DNA from: Xanthomonas hortorum pv. pelargonii
GTDB lineage: Bacteria > Pseudomonadota > Gammaproteobacteria > Xanthomonadales > Xanthomonadaceae
Direction: 5' to 3'
Assembly: GCF_024499015.1 (NCBI RefSeq)
Contig: NZ_CP098604.1
Span: forward strand, 2,108,001-2,172,000
Length of the DNA stretch: 64,000 bases
The notes beneath the pieces are model-generated. The model made no database searches, was not told where the DNA came from, and saw only the letters and a program-made list of their open reading frames with translations. This document shows positions 41,348 to 51,190 of this stretch, in pieces (position 1 is the first letter of the stretch; each line of letters begins with the position of its first letter). Made by a program: the position numbers and the translations under genes.

Positions 41348-42457
41348 TTACGGTGCGTAATGCGAAATGCGCCGCCCGTTGATCTTCAGCGTACGCATGG
41401 TCGACTTCGGATCGTCGGTGGTAATCAGCCCGAACCGCTGCGACATCAGAAAACCGATATCGCCGCGATGGTCTGCGGTATCGGATTTCCCCTGATACGA
41501 GGAATACAGTTGCGACAATCGGTAGCAGCACGAACCGTTGTTGCTGATGAACTCGCCGGCACCCGGGCCATCGGGAATGGCCTGGAAGATGGCGATACGC
41601 TTGCCCTCGGCACGCGCTGCGTTCTTCTGGCCTTGCAACAGGCCATCATCCTGCTTGACGTTGATTTCCAGCGTGTGGGCATAGCGTTGCCATTCGACAC
41701 GACTGGCCGGCACATCGATCTTCGACAACATGTTGGTGGTGTAGACCGGAATGGCATGCACATACTTCGCGTTACCGGCAAACGCGGCCGGGTGCGGGAA
41801 CAACGTGGCGTTGACCTTCATCGCCACGACCTGCTCGGGATGATTAGGAAATGCCTTCAAGGCAGCGGTGTGTACCGCGCGCACGCCATCGGCGGTCTTA
41901 ACGTCGAAGATCAGCGGCAGCTGCATGTTGTTGCGCTTCCAATACGCAAACAGCTCGTCCAAGCTGTACATCTCCCACCCGGTGACGGTGCCACGGTTTG
42001 GCGTGAGCAGGTGCAGTCGCTTGATGTTGGCCAACGACAGGCTGCTGACGAGCGGATTGGCGCCCAGGTTGGTGCTCGGGTTGTACTTGCCGCCCCCTAC
42101 GACGGTGTACACGTCGGTGGTGCGCCCAAGATTGAAGTCGTGGCTCAGCACCGGCATGCCGTCCTGGGTCACCTTGACGTCCAGCTCCACGCCATCCATG
42201 CACTGCACGTCGGCATTGAGCACGGCGCGGCTGGAGTTTTCCGGAATCGATGGATCGCCCGAGTATTTGCCCCACAGGCCGCGGTGGGCCAGCACCAGGG
42301 TATCGGCGGTGAACTTGTCGTTGAGGATCTCCGCCATCTTGTTGGCGGTATTGCCGCACGATGCAGCAGCAAGTTGCGGCATGGCCGCCAGCACGGCCAG
42401 CGCGCCGAGCAGGCGGCAGGCACGGGCAAGGGGATGTGGAACGAGGGTGGTAGGCAT
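41348..42457 (-). CDS. exported glycerophosphodiester phosphodiesterase
   Basis: 369 aa from the ATG at 42457 (an upstream start would add 22 residues). Signal peptide ending LAAMPQLAAA. GDPD catalytic residues: LVLAHRGLWGKYSGD..IPENS (His, Arg, Glu), GVELDVKVTQDGMPVLSHDFNLGRTTD (Glu, Asp, His) and IFDVK. It cleaves glycerophosphodiesters to glycerol-3-phosphate and an alcohol in the periplasm. An IS element lies 160 bases upstream and may have cut it off from its promoter. Confidence 0.9.
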   Translation of the reverse strand: MPTTLVPHPLARACRLLGALAVLAAMPQLAAASCGNTANKMAEILNDKFTADTLVLAHRGLWGKYSGDPSIPENSSRAVLNADVQCMDGVELDVKVTQDGMPVLSHDFNLGRTTDVYTVVGGGKYNPSTNLGANPLVSSLSLANIKRLHLLTPNRGTVTGWEMYSLDELFAYWKRNNMQLPLIFDVKTADGVRAVHTAALKAFPNHPEQVVAMKVNATLFPHPAAFAGNAKYVHAIPVYTTNMLSKIDVPASRVEWQRYAHTLEINVKQDDGLLQGQKNAARAEGKRIAIFQAIPDGPGAGEFISNNGSCCYRLSQLYSSYQGKSDTADHRGDIGFLMSQRFGLITTDDPKSTMRTLKINGRRISHYAP

Positions 42458-42633
42458 GGTCTCTGTGTCCCGGTTGGGTGCAGCAAGGGCAAGGGATGGA
42501 CGAGAGCCGACGGGTCGAGGCAATCAGCGAACTCGCTTGCAGCGCACTCGCCAGCCGGTCGATACCGGGGTGAGGCCAAGCCGTGCGTGATCAGCGTTCG
42601 GCTCGTTCGTCAATTTAGGGCCTGTTAACACTA

Positions 42634-43424
42634 ATGGCCCGAGCGATTAAACTATTGGTCATGGAGATCACGCCAGCACAATTTTCTCTGATCGAACACT
42701 GCCTGCCGGCGCAGCGCGGCAATGTCAGCATGACCAACCTGCAAGTGGTCAACGCCATCCTTTACGTTGCCGAGCATGGCTGCAAATGGCGCGGCCTACC
42801 CAAGCGCTTTGGCAACTGGCATACGGTCTACACACGCATGAACCGTTGGGCCAAGGCGGGTGTGCTGGACCGGATGTTCGCCCAATTGCAGAAGTCCCAG
42901 ATCGTGCGCATCAAGATCGAAGCAGTCTCGCTGGACTCCACCAGCGTCAAGGTCCATCCCGATGGCACGGGTGCATTAAAAAAAACGGCCCGCAGGCCGT
43001 CGGCAAGTCTCGCGGTGGATGGAACACCAAGATTCATATGGTTGCCGCAGATGCTCGAACAGCCATCACCTTTGGATTGACGCCTGGCAACGTGCATGAC
43101 GCACCTGCAGGCCGCGCGTTGCTTGAACACCTGGGGCCAGTGGAGCGGCCGATTCATTTGTTGATGGACCGTGCTTACGAAGGCAACGAAACCCGCCAGT
43201 TGGCGCTCGATCTTGGCTTCGTGCCGGTGGTCCCGCCGAAATCCAATCGGGTCGAGCCTTGGGAATACAACCGGGAGATGTACAAGCGGCGTAACGAAGT
43301 GGAGAGACTGTTCCGTCGCTTGAAAGGCTACCGCCGGATTTTCTCGCGCTTCGAGAAGCTGGATGTCATGTTCCTTGGATTCCTCAGCTTCGTCCTAGTC
43401 GTTGATGGGCTTCGGATGTGTTAA
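42634..43424 (+). CDS. IS427-like transposase, OrfA plus OrfB by -1 frameshift
   Basis: OrfA runs 42634-43080 (148 aa). OrfB continues in the -1 frame to 43424. A slip on the A8 run at 42978-42985 fuses them into about 263 aa, the usual length. OrfA has the N-terminal helix-turn-helix (QVVNAILYVAEHGCKWRGLPKRFG) and the first catalytic Asp (AVSLDSTSVKVHPDG). OrfB has the second Asp (LLMDRAYEGNE) and the Glu block (YKRRNEVERLFRRLKGYRRIFSRFEKLD). Together they give a complete DDE catalytic site. OrfA alone would be a truncated protein that could act as inhibitor. Confidence 0.9.
42978..42985 (+). promoter_or_regulatory. programmed -1 frameshift site in the transposase
   Basis: Run of eight A preceded by TT and followed by CGG at the exact point where the reading frame must move from OrfA to OrfB. 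Runs of six or more A are the standard slippery sequence in this IS group. Confidence 0.8.
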
Positions 43425-43661
43425 CAGGCCCTAGTCGCTCACCATGAATTAGCTATTTCTACGAGATGGCGATCACTGCCGCATGCGCAGTGGTGCGCGG
43501 CGAAGCGAAGCGATGCTTGAACTGGCAGGCGCGCATCACAATGCGTGAGGCGACAAGCCACCAACGTGGTCGGCACCTGTCGGATCCACTGACTGATGTA
43601 AACCCACATGCCCAGGCAACAGCGTTGGTGGGACCTCGCGGCGCGCGCCACCCAAAACGCA

Positions 43662-43686
43662 AGACGCCGGCACAAGGCCGGCGTCT
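43662..43686 (-). terminator. terminator after actP
   Basis: Perfect 10-bp stem AGACGCCGGC / GCCGGCGTCT with a 5-base loop, 29 bases beyond the actP stop; on the minus strand it is followed by TGCGTTTTGG. The 230 bases from here to the IS hold no supported gene. Confidence 0.85.
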
Positions 43687-43714
43687 GCGTGACAGCACTC
43701 AGTGATGCGGTGGA

Positions 43715-45442
43715 TCAGTGACCGGACGCACCGGAAGCACCCAAACCGGTTTCAGCACGGATCTGCTGCGCCTTGAACGCGGAACGTTCGTTGGCCGCCT
43801 GCGGGCTGCGATCCAGGATCGAGAACAGCCAGATGCCGACAAAGCCAATCGTCATCGAGAACAGCGCCGGCGAGGTGTACGGGAACGGTGCCGAGCCAGC
43901 CGCATTGCCCAGCGTATCCACCCATACCGACGGCGACAGCACCGTCAACACCAGCGAGGAGATCAGGCCCAGGAAGCCGCCGATCACCGCGCCACGCGTG
44001 GTGCAGTTCTTCCACAACAAGGACAGGATCAGCACCGGGAAGTTGGCCGAGGCGGCGATGGCGAACGCCAGCGACACCATGAAGGCCACGTTCTGCTTCT
44101 CGAACACGATGCCCAGCAGCACCGCGATCACGCCCAGCACCAGGGTGGTGACGCGCGAGACCTTCAGCTCCGAACCCGGCGCCGGATTGCCCTTCTTGAT
44201 CACCGTGGCGTATAGGTCATGCGACACCGCCGAAGCACCGGACAGGGTCAAACCTGCGACCACCGCCAGGATGGTGGCGAAGGCCACCGCCGAGATGAAG
44301 CCCATGAACACATTGCCGCCCACTGCATTGCCGACCAGCACCGCCGCCATGTTGGCCGCGCCCTTGCCGCCGTGAATGGTGCCGGTGGCAACATCGGCAA
44401 ACTGCGGGTTGGTCAGCACCAGCGCGATCGCACCGAAGCCGATGATGAAGATCAGGATGTAGAAGTAGCCGATCCAGGTGGTGGCCCACAGCACCGACTT
44501 GCGTGCCTGCTTGGCATCGGGAACGGTGAAGAAGCGCATCAGGATGTGCGGCAGGCCGGCGGTGCCGAACATCAGCGCCATACCGAAGGAGATCGCCGAG
44601 ATCGGGTCCTTGACGAAGCCGCCCGGCCCCATGATCGACAGGCCTGCTTTGGCTGCGTCCTCCGGCGATGCACCACCGTTGGCCGCAATCGCGGTCTTGA
44701 CCCGCACGCCCTCGGCAAACAGCGCCTCGAAGCTGAAGTTGAAGTGCCACATGATCGCCACGGCCATGAAGGTCACGCCGGTCAGCAGCAACACCGCCTT
44801 GATGATCTGCACCCAGGTGGTGGCGGTCATGCCGCCGAACAGCACGTAGACCATCATCAGCACGCCGACCAGCGTCACCGCCACCCAGTAGTCCAGGCCG
44901 AACAGCAACTTGATCAACGCACCGGCGCCGACCATCTGTGCGATCAGATAGAACAACACCACCACCAGCGTGCCCGATGCGGCAAAGCTGCGGATCGCGG
45001 TCGGTGCGAAGCGATAGCCGGCCACGTCGGCAAAGGTGTACTTGCCGAGGTTGCGCAGCCGTTCGGCCATCAGGAAGGTCAGGATCGGCCAGCCGACCAG
45101 AAAGCCGATCGCGTAGATCAGGCCGTCGTAGCCGTTGGCCATCACCGCTGCGGTAATGCCCAGGAACGAGGCCGCCGACATGAAGTCGCCCGCGATCGCC
45201 AGGCCGTTCTGGAAGCCGGTGATGCCGCCGCCGGCGGTGTAGAAGTCAGAGGCCGATTTGGTCTTGGCCGCCGCCCATTTGGTGATCCACAAGGTGCCCA
45301 GCACGAAGAAGCCGAACATGCCGATCGCCACCCAGTTGGTGGGTTGCTTGTCGACCTGGCCCATGTCGCCGCCGGCGGCCAGTGCGAGGCCTGCCGGCAG
45401 CAGGCCGGCCAGAATCAGGAGAAGGCGCGAAGTCTTGCTCAT
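43715..45442 (-). CDS. actP: cation/acetate symporter ActP
   Basis: 575 aa sodium:solute symporter family protein with a cleavable N-terminal signal ([16 protein letters not shown]) and 13 membrane helices. ActP-specific blocks are [33 protein letters not shown] and [21 protein letters not shown], the latter on the cytosolic loop. It takes up acetate and other short acids. Its ATG overlaps the stop of the DUF485 gene (ATGA), the standard yjcH-actP arrangement. Acs, the acetate-activating enzyme, is encoded nearby in the opposite direction. Confidence 0.96.
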   Translation of the reverse strand: MSKTSRLLLILAGLLPAGLALAAGGDMGQVDKQPTNWVAIGMFGFFVLGTLWITKWAAAKTKSASDFYTAGGGITGFQNGLAIAGDFMSAASFLGITAAVMANGYDGLIYAIGFLVGWPILTFLMAERLRNLGKYTFADVAGYRFAPTAIRSFAASGTLVVVLFYLIAQMVGAGALIKLLFGLDYWVAVTLVGVLMMVYVLFGGMTATTWVQIIKAVLLLTGVTFMAVAIMWHFNFSFEALFAEGVRVKTAIAANGGASPEDAAKAGLSIMGPGGFVKDPISAISFGMALMFGTAGLPHILMRFFTVPDAKQARKSVLWATTWIGYFYILIFIIGFGAIALVLTNPQFADVATGTIHGGKGAANMAAVLVGNAVGGNVFMGFISAVAFATILAVVAGLTLSGASAVSHDLYATVIKKGNPAPGSELKVSRVTTLVLGVIAVLLGIVFEKQNVAFMVSLAFAIAASANFPVLILSLLWKNCTTRGAVIGGFLGLISSLVLTVLSPSVWVDTLGNAAGSAPFPYTSPALFSMTIGFVGIWLFSILDRSPQAANERSAFKAQQIRAETGLGASGASGH

Positions 45443-45756
45443 TTGCGGGCTTCCTCCAGGATCTGCGCGGTCAGCTGGTCGTAGGTGTTGTTGGCACGAC
45501 GCACGTAGATGGCGGTGATGATGATGGTGAACACCATCACCCCGATCGCGATCGGAATGCCGATCGAGGTCACCCCGGCGCCGATCGGTTTGGCGAGGAA
45601 TTCCTTGTCGAAGGCGATCAGGCCGATGTAGCCGTAATAGGCGAGCAACATCAGCACGGTCAGCGTCCAGCCCAGCGTGTTGCGTTGGCGTTTGAGCGCG
45701 TGGTACTTCGGATTGGCATCGATCTTGGCGATCAGTGCTTCATTCGAGACGGTCAT
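45439..45756 (-). CDS. DUF485 (YjcH-like) membrane protein
   Basis: 105 aa from the ATG at 45756, with GGAGACA just upstream. Two membrane helices ([18 protein letters not shown] and [21 protein letters not shown]). It is regularly encoded directly before actP and presumed to be a small subunit or assembly factor of the acetate carrier. Confidence 0.92.
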   Translation of the reverse strand: MTVSNEALIAKIDANPKYHALKRQRNTLGWTLTVLMLLAYYGYIGLIAFDKEFLAKPIGAGVTSIGIPIAIGVMVFTIIITAIYVRRANNTYDQLTAQILEEARK

Positions 45757-45784
45757 GGTCTGTCTCCTGGAGTGCGGGCGGCAC

Positions 45785-45809
45785 GGCCCGCCCACATGCG
45801 TGGCGGGCC
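45785..45809 (-). other. intergenic hairpin between porin and DUF485-actP
   Basis: GGCCCGCC / GGCGGGCC arms around a 9-base loop, 17 bases after the porin stop. No T-run follows on the minus strand, so it may partially stop transcription or protect the porin mRNA 3' end rather than fully terminate. Confidence 0.5.
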
Positions 45810-45825
45810 ACCGGCGGGGTGAATC

Positions 45826-47208
45826 TTAGAAGCTGTACTTGGTGGTGAACTGCAGGCGCGAGATGTCGCCGGAATCGCCGTTTTCAGCTTCGCGGCGGCC
45901 GTACATCAGCTCTGCACCCACATCGACCTTGGGCAGCGGCGAATAGAAGACGTTGGCGCGGATGCTCTGCTGCGATTTGCTCGCCAGCCCGCCGGTATTG
46001 GCGATGTCGTGGTCGTAATCCACGCGCGAATACATGATGGTGCTGCGCAGCTTGGCGTTGTAGTCGTGGCGCCAGGCCACCCAGCCGGCCACGGTGCTGA
46101 CGGTCTGGATGTTGCCGTCCATGTCGATTTCCACGTCCGAGCCGTTGCCCAGACCCAGATAACGCCCCAAGCCTTCGCCGTAGCTGAGCTGATAGCGCAG
46201 GTCGTTGTTGGAGTTGATGATCCAGCGCCCACCGCCGGCGATGGCGCCGCCGAAGTCGGTGTCGTTGGTCAGCGCGCTGCGCGTGCGGTACTGGCGCGCG
46301 ATCGCCGACAGCCCGAACGTGCCCCAGGTGCCCTTCCAGTTGTAGCGCGCGGTCAGGTCCGGCATCGCGCCATGGTCCGAGGCCAGGATGGTGTTGCCGC
46401 CTTGATAGGGCGTGGTCAGCGTTTCGGGATTTTCTGCCGACACGCTGAAGGCGCCGCGGGTGTAGCGAATCTGGGTCTGACGGCTGAACAGCGCACCGTC
46501 GGTCGGCCCGACGATGTCGGCGGCCTCGGGCAGGATCGTGGAATCGATGAAGTTGGACCAGGTCTGGCCGGCCAGCCAGTTATTCCAGCTCATGTAGGCG
46601 TGCCGCAAGGTGCCGCCGTACAGATTGTTGACCTGGTTGGCCAGCGCGTTGCCGAAGAAATCCAGTTCGATGAAGCCGGTGAGTTTGTCGCCGTTATCGG
46701 TGACGGTGTCCACGCCCAGATTGAAGCGCGAGAACTTGGCATGAAAGTCGGTGTCGGTGCTGGAGGCCTGGCCGCCGACCGGCGTCTGCGTCGGGATGTA
46801 CAGGTACCGCCCCACCGCGCCTTCGGGCAATGCGCCGTCGCTGGTGCGGGTGGTCATGAAGTCGGCCTTGATGAAACCGCCAAAACGAAACGTTGTCCCC
46901 GGCAACGCGTTCGGCGTGATGCTGCTCAGCTGGATCGGCTTCTTGCCGGCAGGCACTACAGGTGCGGCCGGCGTCTGCGCCTGCAAGGTGCGCACCTCGG
47001 TCACCTGCGTCTGGGTCTGGGCAATCTGGCCCTGCTGTTGCTGCTGTGCAGAGACCAGCAGTTGTACCTGACGCTCGAGCTCGGCAATGCGCGTTTCCAA
47101 TGCCTTTTCCTTGGCCGTTTGCGCGAAGGCAACGCCCGGCAAAATGCTCGCCAAAAACAACGCAGCCGCCAACGGATGGCGCACCAATGGTGCAGTACGG
47201 TGTTTCAT
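45826..47208 (-). CDS. DcaP-like outer-membrane porin
   Basis: 460 aa from the ATG at 47208, with a GAGGGG site. Signal peptide to VAFA. A coiled-coil stalk follows (KALETRIAELERQVQLLVSAQQQQQ at ~35-58). The barrel starts near FRFGGFIKADFMTTRTSDG and ends in the outer-membrane C-terminal signature LQFTTKYSF (final Phe). DcaP-type porins pass small organic acids. Position upstream of DUF485-actP and divergent from acs suggests uptake of acetate or related acids. Confidence 0.88.
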   Translation of the reverse strand: MKHRTAPLVRHPLAAALFLASILPGVAFAQTAKEKALETRIAELERQVQLLVSAQQQQQGQIAQTQTQVTEVRTLQAQTPAAPVVPAGKKPIQLSSITPNALPGTTFRFGGFIKADFMTTRTSDGALPEGAVGRYLYIPTQTPVGGQASSTDTDFHAKFSRFNLGVDTVTDNGDKLTGFIELDFFGNALANQVNNLYGGTLRHAYMSWNNWLAGQTWSNFIDSTILPEAADIVGPTDGALFSRQTQIRYTRGAFSVSAENPETLTTPYQGGNTILASDHGAMPDLTARYNWKGTWGTFGLSAIARQYRTRSALTNDTDFGGAIAGGGRWIINSNNDLRYQLSYGEGLGRYLGLGNGSDVEIDMDGNIQTVSTVAGWVAWRHDYNAKLRSTIMYSRVDYDHDIANTGGLASKSQQSIRANVFYSPLPKVDVGAELMYGRREAENGDSGDISRLQFTTKYSF

Positions 47209-47386
47209 AGACCCCTCTCCCCAATGAAGGCCTCGCGCTTGATGGCGATGCTGTGCGGAGCGTGAGGCAGTCCGCACTTGCGAGCCTATTCGCCTTTGGT
47301 CGTAGCTGCAACGCAGCATTCCACAAGGTGACCGATCGTCGCACTAGAACCGGGAACGGATTTGGGATAACGCGCTCTGGCGGTTA

Positions 47387-47398
47387 AGACCAAGGTCT
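47387..47398. promoter_or_regulatory. candidate operator in the porin/acs divergent region
   Basis: AGACCAAGGTCT, an inverted repeat with 5-bp arms and an AA centre, 106 bases before the acs ATG. It lies where a regulator of acs would bind. Confidence 0.4.
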
Positions 47399-47503
47399 AA
47401 GGCCCGGTTGAACGCCGGGACAGAATGGATACGGCACACTGATTGTCTACCGAGGGCGGCTGTCGCGCTCTCTTCCGACAAGTTCATCGCAAGTGAGGGT
47501 GCC

Positions 47504-49447
47504 ATGGCTGATGTTTATCCCGTCGATCCCGCGTTCGCCGCTGATGCGCGCATTACGCGCGAGCAGTACGCAACGCTGTACCGCGAATCGATCGAACACC
47601 CCGAGCAGTTCTGGGGCAAGGCCGCGCAGCGGCTGGAATGGTTCAAGCAACCCACCCAGGTAAAGGACGTCAGCTACGCGCTGGACGACTTCCATATTCG
47701 CTGGTTCGGCGATGGCGAGCTCAATGCCAGCGTCAACTGCCTGGATCGCCAGCTGGCCACGCGCGGCGACAAGACCGCGCTGTTGTTCGAACCCGACAGC
47801 CCGGACGCCGAATCCTATCCGGTCACCTATCGCCAGTTGTACGAGCGCGTGTGCAAGCTCGGCAATGCGCTGCGCAATCTCGGCGTCAACAAGGGCGATC
47901 GCGTCACCATATACATGCCGATGATTCCCGATGCGGCCGTGGCCATGCTCGCCTGCGCGCGCATCGGTGCGGTGCACTCGGTGGTGTTCGGCGGGTTTGC
48001 CGCCAACTCGATCGCCGACCGCGTGATCGATTGCCAGAGCAAGCTGATCATCACCGCCGACGAAGGCTTGCGTGGCGGCAAGAAGATTCCGCTCAAGGCC
48101 AATGTCGATGCCGCATTGAAACTGCCCGGCACCAACACGGTAGAAACGGTGCTGGTGGTGCGACACACCGGTGGTGCGGTCGAGATGCAGGCACCGCGCG
48201 ATCGCTGGTTCCATGATGTGGTCGACGGCCAGCCGGCCGAGTGCGAACCCGAGCGCATGAACGCGGAAGACCCGTTGTTCATCCTCTACACCTCCGGTTC
48301 CACCGGCAAGCCCAAGGGCGTGCTGCACACCACCGCCGGCTATCTGTTGTTTGCCAGCTATACGCATGAAGTGGTGTTCGACCTGCGCGAGGACGACATC
48401 TACTGGTGCACCGCCGATGTGGGCTGGGTCACCGGCCACAGCTACATCGTCTACGGCCCGCTCGCCAACGGCGCCACTGCGGTGATGTTCGAAGGCGTGC
48501 CGAATTACCCGAACGTCTCGCGCTTCTGGGATGTGATCGACAAGCACAAGGTCAGCATTTTCTACACCGCGCCCACCGCGATCCGCGCACTGATGCGCGA
48601 TGGCGAAGCGCCGGTGAAGAAGACCTCGCGCAAGAGCCTGCGTCTGCTCGGCAGCGTTGGCGAGCCGATCAATCCGGAAGCCTGGCGCTGGTACTACGAG
48701 GTGGTCGGCGACAGCCGTTGCCCGATCGTGGACACCTGGTGGCAGACCGAAACCGGCGGCATCCTGATCTCGCCGCTGGCCGGCGCGGTCGATCTCAAGC
48801 CGGGCTCGGCCACCCTGCCGTTCTTCGGCGTGCAGCCGGCGCTGGTCGATGCCGAAGGCAAGATCCTGGAAGGCGCCACCGAAGGCAATCTGGTGCTGCT
48901 GGATTCGTGGCCAGGCCAGATGCGCTCGGTCTATGGCGATCATCAGCGTTTCATCGACACCTACTTCCGCACCTATCCGGGCAGCTACTTCACCGGTGAC
49001 GGCTGCCGCCGCGATGCCGATGGCTATTACTGGATCACCGGCCGCGTGGACGATGTGATCAACGTATCCGGCCACCGCATCGGCACCGCCGAAGTGGAAA
49101 GCGCACTGGTCTCGCACCCCAAGGTCGCCGAGGCGGCGGTGGTCGGCTTCCCGCATGACGTCAAGGGCCAGGGCATCTATGCCTATGTCACCTTGATCGC
49201 TGGCGAGACCCCGAGCGAAGAACTGCACAAGGAGTTGATCACCTGGGTGCGCAAGGAGATCGGCCCGATCGCCTCGCCGGATCACCTGCAATGGGCACCG
49301 GGCCTGCCCAAGACCCGCTCGGGCAAGATCATGCGCCGCATCCTGCGCAAGATCGCCGAGAACGCACCGGACCAACTCGGCGATACCTCGACCCTGGCCG
49401 ATCCGTCGGTGGTGGATTCGTTGGTGAGCGAACGACTGACGCGCTGA
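47504..49447 (+). CDS. acs: acetyl-CoA synthetase
   Basis: 647 aa from the ATG at 47504, preceded by GAGGGT; the frame is open 32 codons further back without homology. Adenylate-forming signatures: [15 protein letters not shown] (A3), WWQTETGG (A5), YFTGDG (A7), [21 protein letters not shown] (A8) and, near the end, [11 protein letters not shown] with the lysine that is acetylated to switch the enzyme off. It activates acetate to acetyl-CoA for the TCA and glyoxylate cycles. Divergent from the porin and ActP genes. Confidence 0.97.
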   Translation: MADVYPVDPAFAADARITREQYATLYRESIEHPEQFWGKAAQRLEWFKQPTQVKDVSYALDDFHIRWFGDGELNASVNCLDRQLATRGDKTALLFEPDSPDAESYPVTYRQLYERVCKLGNALRNLGVNKGDRVTIYMPMIPDAAVAMLACARIGAVHSVVFGGFAANSIADRVIDCQSKLIITADEGLRGGKKIPLKANVDAALKLPGTNTVETVLVVRHTGGAVEMQAPRDRWFHDVVDGQPAECEPERMNAEDPLFILYTSGSTGKPKGVLHTTAGYLLFASYTHEVVFDLREDDIYWCTADVGWVTGHSYIVYGPLANGATAVMFEGVPNYPNVSRFWDVIDKHKVSIFYTAPTAIRALMRDGEAPVKKTSRKSLRLLGSVGEPINPEAWRWYYEVVGDSRCPIVDTWWQTETGGILISPLAGAVDLKPGSATLPFFGVQPALVDAEGKILEGATEGNLVLLDSWPGQMRSVYGDHQRFIDTYFRTYPGSYFTGDGCRRDADGYYWITGRVDDVINVSGHRIGTAEVESALVSHPKVAEAAVVGFPHDVKGQGIYAYVTLIAGETPSEELHKELITWVRKEIGPIASPDHLQWAPGLPKTRSGKIMRRILRKIAENAPDQLGDTSTLADPSVVDSLVSERLTR

Positions 49448-49570
49448 CGCGCGTTGGGAATGGGGAGTTGGGAATGGGGAATCGGCAGAGCGGTTCCCTG
49501 AGGAGTGGAGAGTCGAGAGTGGGATTGGGGATTCGTAAAAGCGGGTTCCCGACCCACACATTCATTCATC
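49448..49570. repeat. G-rich imperfect intergenic repeat
   Basis: Several variants of ttgggaatggggaat-like units follow the acs stop; the complement type (gattccccactcccgattcac) recurs at about 49650-49675. Together they flank the gap before the response-regulator gene. Common in Xanthomonas gaps. Confidence 0.5.
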
Positions 49571-49687
49571 GCTGCCAATTCTCATCTTCAAAGTCACCAC
49601 ACCGCTGTTGTCGTTGCTTGCCTTGCTGCTCTTCGCTGTTGCCTTTGCGATTCCCCACTCCCGATTCACGATTCACGGCCCCCCTCA

Positions 49688-50356
49688 ATGACCACCCTGC
49701 TGATCGCCGACGACCATCCCCTGTTCCGTGAGGCCTTGCGCGGGGCGGTGCAGCGCGTGATGCCGGGAGTGCTGTTGTTCGAGGCCGACACGGTGGATGC
49801 GTTGTACACCCTGGCCGATGCGCAACCGGATGCCGATCTGTTGTTGATGGATCTCAACATGCCGGGCGCGCAGGGGTTCAGTGCGTTGGTGCACATGCGT
49901 TCGCTGCATCCGCAGTTGCCGGTGGTGGTGGTGTCGGCACGCGAGGAACCCACCGTGATGCGTCGTGCGATCGACCATGGCGCGTTCGGTTTCATTCCCA
50001 AATCCGCAGACTCGGACACCATCGGGCGCGCGTTGGCCACGGTGCTCGATGGCGAGCGCTGGATCCCGGCCGAAGCGCAGAACCTGCCGCCCACCTGCAG
50101 CGAAGAACGTGAAGTGGGCCAGCGCCTGCGCGATCTCACCCCGCAACAATTTCGCGTGCTGCAGATGCTCGGCGCCGGGCGCCTCAACAAGCAGATCGCC
50201 TACGACTTCGGTGTGTCCGAGGCCACCATCAAGGCGCATGTCACCGCGATCCTGCGCAAGCTCGGCGTCACCAATCGCACCCAGGCGGTGCTGATGGCCG
50301 GCAAGCTGGCCATCGATGCCGACGGCATCGTGCTGCCGCCACCCGAGGAAGACTGA
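49688..50356 (+). CDS. LuxR-family response regulator
   Basis: 222 aa from the ATG at 49688. Receiver domain (1-125) with ADDHPLF, phospho-Asp in LLMDLNMPGAQG (~56), VVSAREE and IPKSA (Lys). LuxR-type helix-turn-helix at ~150-210 (LTPQQFRVLQMLGAGRLNKQIAYDFGVSEATIKAHVTAILRKLGV). Regulators of this type encoded next to acs (CrbR/ErdR group) activate acs through a sensor kinase; no kinase is in the window. The assignment to acetate control rests on position. Confidence 0.9.
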   Translation: MTTLLIADDHPLFREALRGAVQRVMPGVLLFEADTVDALYTLADAQPDADLLLMDLNMPGAQGFSALVHMRSLHPQLPVVVVSAREEPTVMRRAIDHGAFGFIPKSADSDTIGRALATVLDGERWIPAEAQNLPPTCSEEREVGQRLRDLTPQQFRVLQMLGAGRLNKQIAYDFGVSEATIKAHVTAILRKLGVTNRTQAVLMAGKLAIDADGIVLPPPEED

Positions 50357-50418
50357 GCCCGGCCGGCACACTGCTGCGGCCATCAGTCACCACGTTTCGG
50401 TGCATCCGCAGACTGCAA

Positions 50419-50913
50419 TCAGCGCAAAGACCGGCCGGTGCAGACCTTTGACGTGCTTTGCGGCGCTGGCACGTGCCACACCTCGTTGTCGTGTTCGTCG
50501 CTGCCTTCGTAGAGGGCGTAGCGGCCATCGTCCTGGCGATGCATGGTCGGGCTGAAGGTGATGAAATCGACACGGCCGTCCGGGCCGATGAACTGCATCT
50601 CGCCTCCGCACACGAAATTGGACCCCGGTTCCTGACCCAGCGCAGCGCAGGTCACCTGCGAGGTCTGCGCACGCACGACGCGGCTCACCTTCGGCTGGAT
50701 CAGTCCACGGTCGGCGGCATCGCAGAAATAATCGGCGATGACCGTGCGCATCTCACGCTGCGACGGCATCCACGGCGGGCAGCTGTAGGCATCGGCAGTG
50801 CAGCTAGGGACAACGCCCGCACCCTCGGGGTGGTCGGGCGCAGCAGCGAAAGCAGTTTGAACTGGCAGCAACAGGCATGCGGCCGCAGCCAGCAGGAAAA
50901 TATGGGAAGGCAT
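50419..50913 (-). CDS. exported hypothetical protein
   Basis: 164 aa with a clear signal peptide (ending LLLPVQTAFA). The mature part carries six cysteines (SCTADAYSCPPW, FCDAADR, VTCAALG, FVCGGEM, KVCTGR) that could form three disulphides. No recognised domain. Stands alone, convergent with the response regulator. Confidence 0.72.
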   Translation of the reverse strand: MPSHIFLLAAAACLLLPVQTAFAAAPDHPEGAGVVPSCTADAYSCPPWMPSQREMRTVIADYFCDAADRGLIQPKVSRVVRAQTSQVTCAALGQEPGSNFVCGGEMQFIGPDGRVDFITFSPTMHRQDDGRYALYEGSDEHDNEVWHVPAPQSTSKVCTGRSLR

Positions 50914-51190
50914 TGAACGTGCGGGTTCGGCATGGGGAGGAGAAATCTACCTTATGCCCACGGCGCCCGTTTCGGCTGATGCGCGTGCACTGCATTGCGT
51001 TTGCCACGCAGTGCGCTGCATCGCAGCGTGCGATGCGTGCGGTACACCGCGACTGGCCCGGTGACAGGTCCTCGCCCTGGTAGACGCCAGCACCCGATGC
51101 TGCGCATGCACTCACTCTGCCAGCACTTTCAAGCGCATGGCATGCTGTGCGCCTGCGGCGCGTCGGTGCGTGCCGGTCTCCGGGGAACCC

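Larger units (their letters stand above)
42618..43431 (+). mobile_element. complete IS element, IS5 family (IS427-like)
   Basis: 814 bp. Perfect 14-bp terminal inverted repeats: GGGCCTGTTAACAC at 42618-42631 and its complement at 43418-43431. It is flanked by the dinucleotide TA on both sides (42616-42617 and 43432-43433), consistent with the 2-bp target duplication of the group. It encodes one transposase in two overlapping frames joined by -1 frameshifting. Both ends and the frames look intact, so it is probably active. Confidence 0.93.

Noticed and set aside
38289..42618. Shared 12-mer TCGTCAATTTAG at 38289-38300 and beside the IS at 42607-42618
   Set aside because: A 12-base match is expected by chance many times in 64 kb, and the flanks do not agree.
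47447..49561. 704-codon frame opposite acs
   Set aside because: Antisense to an intact acetyl-CoA synthetase with all motifs.
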